Source: Planctomycetes bacterium RIFCSPHIGHO2_12_FULL_52_36
GTDB lineage: Bacteria; Planctomycetota; Brocadiia; Brocadiales; Bathyanammoxibiaceae
DNA length: 23,339 nt
Reading direction: 5' to 3'
Assembly: GCA_001828545.1 (NCBI GenBank)
Contig: MHYW01000106.1
Location: 1-23,339 of the forward strand
In this document: one piece after another, positions 13,831 through 21,074 of the stretch
How positions within the stretch are numbered: position 1 is the first letter of the stretch
How the letters are laid out: each line of letters starts with the position of its first letter
Program-made: the position numbers and the translations under genes
The notes under the pieces: model-generated
Told to the model about the DNA's origin: nothing
Databases searched by the model: none
Seen by the model: the letters and a program-made list of their open reading frames with translations, nothing else

Positions 13831-14529
13831 TTACTGCCTGCGCTCATTGTCAGAGGCACCCTTCTTCCCCATAGCACCCTCTATAGCCTGAAGCCTGCCC
13901 TTTATAGACTCCAGTTCTCTGGCATATTCCTGGCGTTCCAGCCGCAAGGTCCTTACCTCCTCAATAATGAATTCCTTGAGGAGGCTCTGGGCTTTCAGTA
14001 TCGCACTTACATTCATGTCAAAGAACCTCTTGGCGTCATTTACCTGGTTAGCTAAATTAGTCATCTCCTTCTCAGTGGTGGTGTAGTCCAGCGTCTTTAG
14101 TTCTTTCAGACGGTTTAGGTCCGTTTCTATCTCTTCCAACTTTGCGAACTTCTTTTCTATCTCAGACTGCGGGCTGGTTATTTTTATTTCTTCTTCTCCC
14201 ACTCTGGGGGAGAGTGGTTCCTTTGACCTTTCCGCTTCTTCTTTAAGCCTTCCAATGAAGTTATTCCATTCTGCAAGCTTTTTGTCCATTGCCTCCAGAG
14301 ATGCCCTCATCTCTGTTATTTCTTCTTCCAGTGCAATCTGTTTCTTTTCTGACTCCTCTTGCCTTTTCCCTCTGTCGGCCGTGTATCTGTCTAATGTCTC
14401 TTGTAATCCGGTGGTCTCGCCCTTTACGTACTCTTTCACCCACTGTTCGGAAGTGCATCCGAGACAGAGGCAGAGTGACAGGGCCGCCCCCGACAAAAGA
14501 ACCAATAACGGTATCGCTCTCCCTTGCAT
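13831..14529 (-). CDS. Lipoprotein with coiled-coil domain, function unknown
   Basis: The 232-residue protein starts MQGRAIPLLVLLSGAALSLC and LCLGC: a signal peptide with a lipobox, lipidated at about Cys25. The rest is highly charged, Glu/Lys-rich and predicted coiled-coil (EESEKKQIALEEEITEMRAS, KKFAKLEEIETDLNRLKELK, and near the end EYARELESIKGRLQAIEGAM). No catalytic motif is seen. It is likely an envelope-anchored structural or scaffold protein. GAGGTGG lies about five bases before the ATG. No family is recognised. Confidence 0.8.
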   Translation of the reverse strand: MQGRAIPLLVLLSGAALSLCLCLGCTSEQWVKEYVKGETTGLQETLDRYTADRGKRQEESEKKQIALEEEITEMRASLEAMDKKLAEWNNFIGRLKEEAERSKEPLSPRVGEEEIKITSPQSEIEKKFAKLEEIETDLNRLKELKTLDYTTTEKEMTNLANQVNDAKRFFDMNVSAILKAQSLLKEFIIEEVRTLRLERQEYARELESIKGRLQAIEGAMGKKGASDNERRQ

Positions 14530-14542
14530 ATTTCCACCTCAT

Positions 14543-14684
14543 GAGACCCTGCAAAAGTTGCAACCGAAATTCCCTCCCCCTGGATGGGGGAGGGAAGGGT
14601 GGGGGTGAGTACCACCCTCCCCCTTCCCCCTCCCATTAAGGGAGGGGGAAACTAGAGCCCACACAAACTTTTCCTGAGGTCTCC
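14543..14684. repeat. Composite repeat flanked by GAGACC..CTGCAAAAGTT arms
   Basis: GAGACCCTGCAAAAGTT (14543-14559) and AACTTTTCCTGAGGTCTCC (14666-14684) enclose runs CCCTCCCCCTGGATGGGGGA / GGGAGGG and CCCTCCCCCTTCCCCCTCCC / GGGAGGGGG. These could form G-rich hairpins. It fills the gap between the DUF72 and lipoprotein genes and shares arms with 696-849 and 15577-15595. Confidence 0.75.
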
Positions 14685-14709
14685 TAATAAATGTGCAGGT
14701 ACTTATCCC

Positions 14710-15444
14710 TTACTTAAGTATCTCCCTTAACTCCAGTGCGTTCCTCACCGCCCAACCCTCGGCGTCGTTATTAAAATATATATAAACGCTCCTACCCTGT
14801 TTTAGCAAGGCTTTTATCCTCTCCGCCTCCTCCCTGAGGAATGCCTTGCTGTAGCGTCCAGAGTAGAGACCCCATTCTCCCCCGGGGCCGTGATGCCTGA
14901 GGTAAACAAAACCGGTGGTTATTGATTCACCTGGGGCGAATTGAGGCATCCCTGGCCAGTCCGCCTCACAAAGGGCCATATCTGCCTCCCCAAGTAATTC
15001 ATATACCTCCTCCGCCATCCAGCTTGCGTCCCTGAACTCAAAGGCATGGCGGCAAGTGGTATAAGGCCTGAGAGATTCAATGAAGGTCTTTAATCTCTGT
15101 GTATCTTTCTTATACCTGGGAGGTAGTTGCCACAGGACTACGGAAAGCTTTTCCTTTAATAGCCGTGCCCTCTCAAAGTACAATTCCAGTGGCTCCTGAC
15201 AATCCTTCAGCCTTTTTATATGTGTAATGAACCTGCTCCCCTTCAGGGCAAAGGCGAAGTTTTTAGGCGTCCTCTTATACCATGACTGAAAGGCCCCCTC
15301 TGTGGGCAGGCGGTAAAAGGTCACGTTGAGTTCTACCGTATCAAAGCGTTCGGCGTAATACTCCAGCCACCTCCTCTGAGGCAGACCTTCAGGATAAAAG
15401 ACCCCCCCTCCCCAGTGGGGATAGATGAAACCGCTGGTGCCCAC
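14710..15444 (-). CDS. DUF72 (YecE-like) family protein
   Basis: DUF72 proteins have a TIM-barrel-like fold of unknown activity. Landmarks: VGTSGFIYPHWGGGVFYPEG, YAERFDTVELNVTFYRLPTE, WYKRTPKNFAFALKGSRFIT, VVLWQLPPRYKKD, HAFEFRDASW, GFVYLRHHGP and VYIYFNNDAEGWAVRNA. The GTG at 15444 (244 residues) is suggested because the family usually begins just before GTSGF and AGGACAGG lies five bases upstream. A TTG at 15534 would add 30 basic residues without a visible ribosome binding site. It stands alone between two repeat elements. Confidence 0.85.
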   Translation of the reverse strand: MGTSGFIYPHWGGGVFYPEGLPQRRWLEYYAERFDTVELNVTFYRLPTEGAFQSWYKRTPKNFAFALKGSRFITHIKRLKDCQEPLELYFERARLLKEKLSVVLWQLPPRYKKDTQRLKTFIESLRPYTTCRHAFEFRDASWMAEEVYELLGEADMALCEADWPGMPQFAPGESITTGFVYLRHHGPGGEWGLYSGRYSKAFLREEAERIKALLKQGRSVYIYFNNDAEGWAVRNALELREILK

Positions 15445-15576
15445 AAAGGCCTGTCCTGCGTGAAACGGAGGGACAGCAGGCGGTCTTTGTGCCTTTTTGG
15501 ACTTTTTTATACTTTCTTGGCCCGGCCTGGTCAAATTTTCAGATTTCAGTGGTCAGTGTCTTGACAACTGATAACT

Positions 15577-15700
15577 GGAGACCTCTGCGAAAGTTACCGC
15601 ACTACTTCGTGTCATTCTGAGTGAGCCGAAGCCCTGAGCGTAGCGAAGGGGAAGCGAAGAATCTGAGATTCTTCGGTCGTTTCACTCCCTCAGAATGACA
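15577..15700. repeat. TCATTCTGAG-type inverted repeat next to a GAGACCTCTGC arm
   Basis: GGAGACCTCTGCGAAAGTT (15577-15595) is followed by a long imperfect inverted repeat from GTCATTCTGAG (15611) to CTCAGAATGAC (ending 15699), with AGAATCTGAGATTCTT near its centre. A partner of the outer arm may survive, degraded, near 15710-15725. Part of the unit recurs at 22703-22729. The gap 15535-15744 contains no gene. Confidence 0.75.
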
Positions 15701-15744
15701 TCTTGTAGGGTTTTTCAGGGTTCTAGACTGAGGACTAAAGGTTT

Positions 15745-16260
15745 TTATTCTATAAAAATTACGGCCTTCTCCCTGGACACCCTCCTGGGCGCCGAGGGGT
15801 GTTCGTCGGGGTAGCCTACAGGGATGATGGCCACGGGACGGAGGTGACCTGGGAGGTTGAGTACCTCGTTAACCCCCTCTTCCTCAAAGGCCCCTACCCA
15901 GACGGTGGCGAGGCCAATTTCGTGGGCCACTAGGAGGAGGTTCTCTACGCTGGCGGCCACGTCCTGGAGGGCATAGAGTTCCTTGCCACGGCTACCGTAA
16001 TGGGTACCTATCCTCAGGTCGGCACAGCAGACTATTGCCAAAGGGGCCTCGGCGATAAAACTCTGCCCCCAGGCGGCCTTCACCAGCCGTTCCTTTACGT
16101 CCTTATTATAAATAAAATAGAACTGGCGGCTCTGCAGGTTCCCGGCGCTTGGGGCCCAGATGAGAGAGTCTATGAGCTGGTCTATCATCTCCTTAGGGAT
16201 AGGTTTATTCAAGAAATGTCTGACACTCCGCCTTTCTTTTATTACCTGTAAGACGTGCAT
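15745..16260 (-). CDS. Nitroreductase-family FMN oxidoreductase
   Basis: The 171-residue flavoprotein matches the nitroreductase fold: VIKERRSVRHFLNKPIPKEM (FMN phosphate-binding RRSVR), WAPSAGNLQSRQFYFI (substrate/FMN loop), LQDVAASVENLLLVAHEIGL, then ATVWVGAFEEEGV and PVAIIPVGYPDEH. These enzymes use NAD(P)H to reduce nitro compounds, quinones or flavins; the true substrate is unknown. ATG 16260 is chosen for GGGAG eight bases upstream and for the family's usual start. The frame stays open upstream to 16512, but that part runs through palindromic repeats and looks non-coding. The gene ends near the repeat at 15577-15700. Confidence 0.88.
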   Translation of the reverse strand: MHVLQVIKERRSVRHFLNKPIPKEMIDQLIDSLIWAPSAGNLQSRQFYFIYNKDVKERLVKAAWGQSFIAEAPLAIVCCADLRIGTHYGSRGKELYALQDVAASVENLLLVAHEIGLATVWVGAFEEEGVNEVLNLPGHLRPVAIIPVGYPDEHPSAPRRVSREKAVIFIE

Positions 16261-16447
16261 GGACTTTACTCCCTTTCCATCTGAAGTGGACTTATGGACA
16301 AAGAGGCCGTTATACGGAAAAGAGGCAAGGTGGTGGTACCGCAGGCAAAAATAGAAGACATCCAGCTCATAATCAGCATCCATGCCTTTAGCAGGAGGGG
16401 AATTTTCAGGAATTTTAACAGCCCCCTGTTGCTTTGTAAAGGACAAT

Positions 16448-16638
16448 GTAGGGGCAGGTCTTGCACCTGCCCTGCACCAGAACGGTACAGGGCCTGCCCA
16501 TTTCCAGGGCAATCCGCCTCATACGGATCAGGGCAGGACAGGACAGGGCGTAGGGGCGTATTGCAATACGCCCCTACAACTGGCACGTTTTAATGTAATA
16601 AGTAAGTAAGGTAGGGCAGGGGTTAACCCTGCCCCTAC
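16448..16638. repeat. Cluster of GTAGGGGC and TCCGCCT palindromes
   Basis: The 497-nt gap between the nitroreductase and gap genes has no gene. It holds GTAGGGGCAGGTCTTGCACC + TGCCC (16448-16472, exact copy at 8102), a degenerate TCCGCCTCATACGGA (16513-16527), the perfect 28-bp palindrome around GTATTGCAATAC (16550-16577, exact copy at 5215) and a GTAGGGCAGGGG / CCCTGCCCCTAC unit (16611-16638). Confidence 0.85.
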
Positions 16639-16652
16639 TCAAACATCAATGA

Positions 16653-16680
16653 TTGACAAAATCCCATTCGGTGTTAAAAT
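16653..16680 (+). promoter_or_regulatory. Sigma70-type promoter for the gap-pgk run
   Basis: Perfect TTGACA (16653-16658), a 16-nt spacer and TAAAAT (16675-16680). Expected start is near 16687, with a 70-nt leader carrying AAGGAGAGG before the gap ATG. Confidence 0.65.
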
Positions 16681-16757
16681 TACATTTTTTGTGAGTCAAC
16701 GAGTAACCAATTCAGCAATAGCACCGTCCGACTACAAAAAGGAGAGGACCCGTTCCC

Positions 16758-17759
16758 ATGCCAATCAAAGTAGGCATAAATGGCTTTGGTAGGATAGGAA
16801 GAATAACCTTTAGGGCCATAGCAAAGAGACCAAATATAGAGGTAGTAGCCATAAATGACCTTGCCGATGCCAAATCCCTGGCATTCCTTCTGAAGTACGA
16901 CTCGGTGCATCGTAAATTCCAGGGCACCGTAGAATCCAAAGGAGATGCCCTGGTAGTAAACGGCAAGACTATCAAACTCTTGAAGGAAAAGGACCCTGCC
17001 AGGCTCCCCTGGAAAGACCTCGGCGTGGACGTTGCCATAGAATCCACCGGGATATTCACCTCCAGGGCCGATTGTGAAAAACACCTCCAGGCCGGCGCAA
17101 AGAAGGTACTCCTCTCTGCCCCTCCCAAAGACGGAGTAGACGCAACAATCGTCCTGGGAGTAAACCAGCATTTCCTCAAACCCGAGCACAAAATCCTCTC
17201 CAATGCCTCTTGCACCACTAACTCGCTTGCACCCATGGCCAAGGTACTCCATGAAAATTTCGGGATAGAAAAGGGCCTTATGACTACCATCCACGCCTAC
17301 ACCAACGACCAGAAGGTAACTGACTTCGTCCATTCAGACCTCAGGAGGGCAAGGGGTGCGGCCATCAACATCATCCCCACCACCACGGGTGCCGCAAAGG
17401 CCATAGGGGAGGTAATACCAGAACTAAAAGGCAAACTGGACGGTATCGCCATGAGGGTGCCTGTAGCCGACGGCTCCATCACTGACCTGGTAGCGCTCCT
17501 TAAGAAAAAGACCACCAGGGAGGAGGTTAACCAGGCATTCAAACAGGCCGCCCAGGGGACCCTTAAGGGTATCCTGGAATACTGCGATGAGCCAATAGTC
17601 TCCTCCGACATCATCGGTAACTCCCATTCCTGTATCTTTGATTCCCTCTCCACCTATACCATCCAGGACAACCTGGTCAAGGTAATGGGCTGGTACGACA
17701 ACGAGTGGGGGTTCTCTCAGAGGATGGTAGAACTAATTGAATTGATGGCAAAAGCCTAA
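16758..17759 (+). CDS. gap: Glyceraldehyde-3-phosphate dehydrogenase, type I
   Basis: The enzyme interconverts glyceraldehyde 3-phosphate and 1,3-bisphosphoglycerate with NAD in the cytoplasm. The 333-residue product has the dinucleotide-binding start VGINGFGRIGR, STGIFTSRADCEKHLQAGAK, the active site SNASCTTNSLAPM with catalytic Cys152, HAYTNDQKVTDFVHSDLRRA, NIIPTTTGAAKAIGEV, and near the end VKVMGWYDNEWGFSQRMVEL. It has the normal length and no missing residue. GGAGAGG lies ten bases before the ATG. It is the first gene of the downstream run, and pgk follows after 12 bases, a common pairing for consecutive glycolytic enzymes. Confidence 0.97.
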   Translation: MPIKVGINGFGRIGRITFRAIAKRPNIEVVAINDLADAKSLAFLLKYDSVHRKFQGTVESKGDALVVNGKTIKLLKEKDPARLPWKDLGVDVAIESTGIFTSRADCEKHLQAGAKKVLLSAPPKDGVDATIVLGVNQHFLKPEHKILSNASCTTNSLAPMAKVLHENFGIEKGLMTTIHAYTNDQKVTDFVHSDLRRARGAAINIIPTTTGAAKAIGEVIPELKGKLDGIAMRVPVADGSITDLVALLKKKTTREEVNQAFKQAAQGTLKGILEYCDEPIVSSDIIGNSHSCIFDSLSTYTIQDNLVKVMGWYDNEWGFSQRMVELIELMAKA

Positions 17760-17771
17760 TAGGGAGTGTAT

Positions 17772-19001
17772 ATGGACAAACTATTTATAAAAGACCTTGA
17801 AGTGAAGGGGAAAAGGGTGATGGTAAGGGTAGATTATAACGTCCCCCTGGATGCCGAAGGCAACATCACGGATGACTCCCGCATAAGGGCAACCCTACCT
17901 ACGATAAACTTCCTCCTTGATGAGAGGGCCAGGGTCATCCTAACCTCCCATCTTGGGAGACCCAAAGGGAAGGCAGTCCCTGGCCTCAGCCTCCGCCCGG
18001 TGGCTAAGAGGCTCTCCAGGCTGCTGGGTAAGGAAGTACCCCTGGCAGAAGACTGCATCGGCCCCAAGGTAAAGAAGCTGGTAGACAAGATGAACCCGGG
18101 AGACGTAATACTCCTTGAGAACCTGAGATTCCACCCGGAGGAGGAAAAGAACGACCAGGGGTTTGCCAGGGAACTGGCGGGCCTCTGCGAGGTCTTTATC
18201 CAGGAGGCCTTCGGGAATTGCCATCGCTCCCATGCCTCTATGGTTGGTGTGAGCCGTTTCGTGCAGGCATCAGCCATTGGATTCCTTGTAAAGAAGGAAC
18301 TGGAGTACTTTGAAAAAGCTATAACCAACCCCCTCTGCCCCCTGGTGGTCCTCCTGGGTGGGGCAAAGATATCAGATAAGATAAAGGTCATCAAAAACCT
18401 CTTAATGAAGGTGGATAAGATAATCATAGGTGGGCCAGTGGCCTACACCTTCCTGAAGGCCCAGGGGTATAATACCGGCCAATCCCTGGTAGATGACACC
18501 ATGCTTGAGGAGGTAAAGAATGTCATGCAAGAGGCAAAAAGGGCAGGGCTAAGGTTTTACTTGCCTGTGGACTTTGTGGTGGCAGAGAGATTCAGCCCAG
18601 AGGCAGAGACGAAGGTGGTGCCCTTCCGAGAGATACCTTCAAACTGGTGCGCCCTGGATATAGGTCCGGCTACTACCAGGCTATTTAAGGAGGCCCTGGG
18701 GGATGCCCGGACTATAGTCTGGAACGGGCCTATGGGGGCCTTTGAGATGGATACCTTTAGCAGGGGCACTTATGCCATGGTGGAGGCCGTTGCCAGCTCC
18801 CACGCCCTTACCATTGTGGCTGGGGGAGATACCGCTGTGGCCTTCCACAGGGCAGGGGCTACCTTTAATGTCTCTTATATCTCTACTGGGGGTGGTGCAT
18901 TCCTGAGGCTCCTGGAAGGGGATAAACTACCAGGACTTGCCGCCGTCACAGAAAGACAGGCCTATCTTGAGAGGACGAAGGCCCCTGCAACCACGAGGTA
19001 A
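17772..19001 (+). CDS. pgk: Phosphoglycerate kinase, first of two tandem copies
   Basis: The enzyme transfers phosphate between 1,3-bisphosphoglycerate and ADP. The 409-residue product shows MVRVDYNVPLD, SHLGRPKGK, LLENLRFHPEEEKND, HRSHASMVG, LLGGAKISDKIKVI, IVWNGPMGAFEM, AGGDTAVAF and STGGGAFLRLLEG, so the substrate arginines and nucleotide lysine are present. The nucleotide-pocket segment reads IGGPVAYTF, where the family usually has GGG(M/I)A; Pro here is unusual and the second copy has GGAMAF. ATG 17772 is chosen over an in-frame GTG at 17766 because GGGAG is correctly spaced and the paralogue starts with the same MDKLFIKDL. Bases 18024-18233 match the second copy at 209 of 210 positions. 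Confidence 0.95.
   Translation: MDKLFIKDLEVKGKRVMVRVDYNVPLDAEGNITDDSRIRATLPTINFLLDERARVILTSHLGRPKGKAVPGLSLRPVAKRLSRLLGKEVPLAEDCIGPKVKKLVDKMNPGDVILLENLRFHPEEEKNDQGFARELAGLCEVFIQEAFGNCHRSHASMVGVSRFVQASAIGFLVKKELEYFEKAITNPLCPLVVLLGGAKISDKIKVIKNLLMKVDKIIIGGPVAYTFLKAQGYNTGQSLVDDTMLEEVKNVMQEAKRAGLRFYLPVDFVVAERFSPEAETKVVPFREIPSNWCALDIGPATTRLFKEALGDARTIVWNGPMGAFEMDTFSRGTYAMVEAVASSHALTIVAGGDTAVAFHRAGATFNVSYISTGGGAFLRLLEGDKLPGLAAVTERQAYLERTKAPATTR
18024..18233 (+). repeat. Near-identical tract shared by the two pgk genes (copy 1)
   Basis: It aligns to 19294-19503 (offset 1270) with a single mismatch (C at 18086, T at 19356). The sequence on both sides of the tract diverges clearly, so the tract has been homogenised recently, probably by gene conversion. 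Confidence 0.9.
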
Positions 19002-19041
19002 ACCACACACTTCAGGCTTGCCAGCCTTTAAAGGGGACTGA

Positions 19042-20283
19042 ATGGATAAACTCTTCATTAAAGACTTGGATGTGCGTAATAAGAGGGTTATGGTACGAGT
19101 AGACTATAACGTACCCCTTGATGCCGAGGGGAATATCACCGATGATACCCGCATACGTGCCACATTACCTACCATTAACTACCTTCTGGATGAAAAGGCT
19201 AGGGTAATCCTTGCTTCCCACCTTGGGAGGCCAAAAGGGAAAATAGTCCCCAGTCTCAGCCTTCTCCCAGTGGCAAAAAGGCTCTCAAGGCTCCTGGGTA
19301 AGGAAGTACCCCTGGCAGAAGACTGCATCGGCCCCAAGGTAAAGAAGCTGGTAGATAAGATGAACCCGGGAGACGTAATACTCCTTGAGAACCTGAGATT
19401 CCACCCGGAGGAGGAAAAGAACGACCAGGGGTTTGCCAGGGAACTGGCGGGCCTCTGCGAGGTCTTTATCCAGGAGGCCTTCGGGAATTGCCATCGCTCC
19501 CATACCTCTATGGTGGGCATCAACGACTCTGTCCCGGTAGCCGCCGTAGGTTTCTTGATTAAGAAGGAAATGGAATACTTTGAAAAGGCCGTCAACAACC
19601 CACTGCGGCCAGTGGTGGCCATACTGGGGGGAGCAAAGGTATCGGACAAGATAAAGATTGTAGAGAACCTCTCCAAAAAGATGGATAAAATCCTTATTGG
19701 AGGGGCCATGGCATTTACCTTCCTCAAGGCCCAGGGGTATGAGGTGGGTCGCTCTCTGGTAGAAGACAGCCTGCTGGAAGGGGTAAAAGTTGTAATGGAA
19801 AAGGCCAGGAAAAATGGGATAAAATTTTACCTCCCGGTGGACTTCGTGGTGGCAGAGAAATTTGACCCCAAGGCTGAGACCAAGGTAGTTACCTTCCAGG
19901 AGATACCCCCCAACTGGTACGCCCTTGATATTGGCCCTGCCAGCACCAGACTCTTTGTGGAGGCCCTCTCCGACGCCCGCACAATAATATGGAACGGGCC
20001 CATGGGGGCCTTTGAGATGGATGCCTTCAGCAGGGGTACCTATGCGATGGTAGAGGCTGTAACTAACTCTCATGCCCTGACCATAGTGGGAGGAGGAGAC
20101 ACGGACGTGGCCTTCCACAGGGCAGGGGCCACCTTTGGGATCTCATACATCTCTACGGGTGGTGGTGCCTTCCTCAAGCTCCTGGAAGGCGGGGAACTCC
20201 CTGGTATTGCGGCCATTACCAACAAACAAATCTACGAAGAAAAGAGGCGGGTTTTAATCGGGAGTGGCCCTGCCACCTCATAA
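19042..20283 (+). CDS. pgk: Phosphoglycerate kinase, second of two tandem copies
   Basis: The 413-residue paralogue of the preceding gene begins 40 bases after it. It has RVDYNVPLD, SHLGRPKGK, ENLRFHPEEEKND, HRSHTSMVG, LGGAKVSDKIKIV, IGGAMAFTFLKAQG, IIWNGPMGAFEMDAFSRGT, GGGDTDVAFH and STGGGAFLKLLEG. The nucleotide-binding motifs are closer to the consensus than in copy 1, so this may be the main kinase. GGGGAC precedes the ATG. The last residues, GSGPATS, are encoded by a GTGGCCCTGCCAC palindrome that matches the terminator hairpin at 13728-13749, including a following AATGTC; the repeat appears to form the 3' end of the gene. Confidence 0.95.
   Translation: MDKLFIKDLDVRNKRVMVRVDYNVPLDAEGNITDDTRIRATLPTINYLLDEKARVILASHLGRPKGKIVPSLSLLPVAKRLSRLLGKEVPLAEDCIGPKVKKLVDKMNPGDVILLENLRFHPEEEKNDQGFARELAGLCEVFIQEAFGNCHRSHTSMVGINDSVPVAAVGFLIKKEMEYFEKAVNNPLRPVVAILGGAKVSDKIKIVENLSKKMDKILIGGAMAFTFLKAQGYEVGRSLVEDSLLEGVKVVMEKARKNGIKFYLPVDFVVAEKFDPKAETKVVTFQEIPPNWYALDIGPASTRLFVEALSDARTIIWNGPMGAFEMDAFSRGTYAMVEAVTNSHALTIVGGGDTDVAFHRAGATFGISYISTGGGAFLKLLEGGELPGIAAITNKQIYEEKRRVLIGSGPATS
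19294..19503 (+). repeat. Near-identical tract shared by the two pgk genes (copy 2)
   Basis: Counterpart of 18024-18233 (209 of 210 bases the same). It encodes the segment from LGKEVPLAEDCIG to EAFGNCHRSH in the N-terminal domain. Confidence 0.9.
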
Positions 20284-20345
20284 TGTCCAGATAGACCGCA
20301 AAGACAGAGATTGAAACCTAATTCTCCCAGAGAATTGCCAGAAAA

Positions 20346-21074
20346 TTGAAAGAACTAAGACCTCACCCAAAAATCAAGATAGGGGCCTCTATCCTGGCCG
20401 CTGACCCACTGCACCTGGAGAGAGAGATACAAAAGGTGCAAGAGGGCGGTGTGGACCTCATACACGTGGACATAATGGATGGACACTTCGTACCTAACCT
20501 CACTATGGGACCCTTCGTAGTAGAAGGCATCAAGAAGGCAGCCAGGGTACCCCTGGACCTCCACCTCATGGTGGAATACCCTTCTAAGTTTATTGAACCC
20601 TTCCGTCAGGTCTCTGGAAAGGGGGACTACTTCACGTTCCATATAGAATCCAAAGACGAACCCAGAAGGGTAATATCCCAGTTAAGAGAGGCAGGTTTCA
20701 GGGTGGGCATAAGCCTTAACCCCCCCACCCAGGCTGAGAGGGTAGAATCCGCCTTAGGCGGACTGGGAGAGGTAGACCTCCTCCTGGTGATGACGGTCAA
20801 CCCCGGCTTCGCAGGACAGAAGTTCATTGAGGGCGTCATGCCTAAACTCAGACACCTGAGGTCTCTATCTCCCGAGCTAGACATAATGGTAGACGGCGGT
20901 ATCAACGAGGAGACAGTACCCATTGCCGCAAGGCATGGGGCCAACATCATGGCCGCCGCCAAAGGCATCTTCGGCAAGAAGGACCCGGCACAGGCAGTTA
21001 GGGACCTCCGCCATCTGGCACAGGAAAACTTCCTTGCCGGAAGTGACCCGGCCACCGTTGGGGGTAGACATTAA
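20346..21074 (+). CDS. rpe: Ribulose-phosphate 3-epimerase
   Basis: The enzyme interconverts ribulose 5-phosphate and xylulose 5-phosphate in the pentose phosphate and Calvin cycles. The 242-residue TIM barrel shows IGASILAADPLHLE, HVDIMDGHFVPNLTMGP, LDLHLMVEYP, VMTVNPGFAGQKFI and MVDGGINEETVP, so the catalytic aspartates and metal-binding histidines are present. The phosphate-binding segment reads IMAAAKGIFG, where the family usually has V(A)GSAIFG, so the Gly-Ser pair is replaced. A perfect TCCGCCTTAGGCGGA (20748-20762) encodes SALGG in frame just before the VMTVNPGF strand. The start is TTG at 20346 with no strong ribosome binding site; no better start is visible. The stop directly abuts the accD ATG. 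Confidence 0.9.
   Translation: MKELRPHPKIKIGASILAADPLHLEREIQKVQEGGVDLIHVDIMDGHFVPNLTMGPFVVEGIKKAARVPLDLHLMVEYPSKFIEPFRQVSGKGDYFTFHIESKDEPRRVISQLREAGFRVGISLNPPTQAERVESALGGLGEVDLLLVMTVNPGFAGQKFIEGVMPKLRHLRSLSPELDIMVDGGINEETVPIAARHGANIMAAAKGIFGKKDPAQAVRDLRHLAQENFLAGSDPATVGGRH

Noticed and set aside
16261..16512. 84-residue extension of the nitroreductase
   Set aside because: Passes through repeats and resembles no nitroreductase N-terminus; ATG 16260 has a good ribosome binding site.
16680..17333. Minus-strand ORF opposite gap
   Set aside because: Antisense shadow of GAPDH, no independent support.
19285..20118. 277-codon minus-strand ORF opposite the second pgk
   Set aside because: Antisense shadow of a conserved gene, with His/Gly/Tyr-rich shadow composition and no motif.
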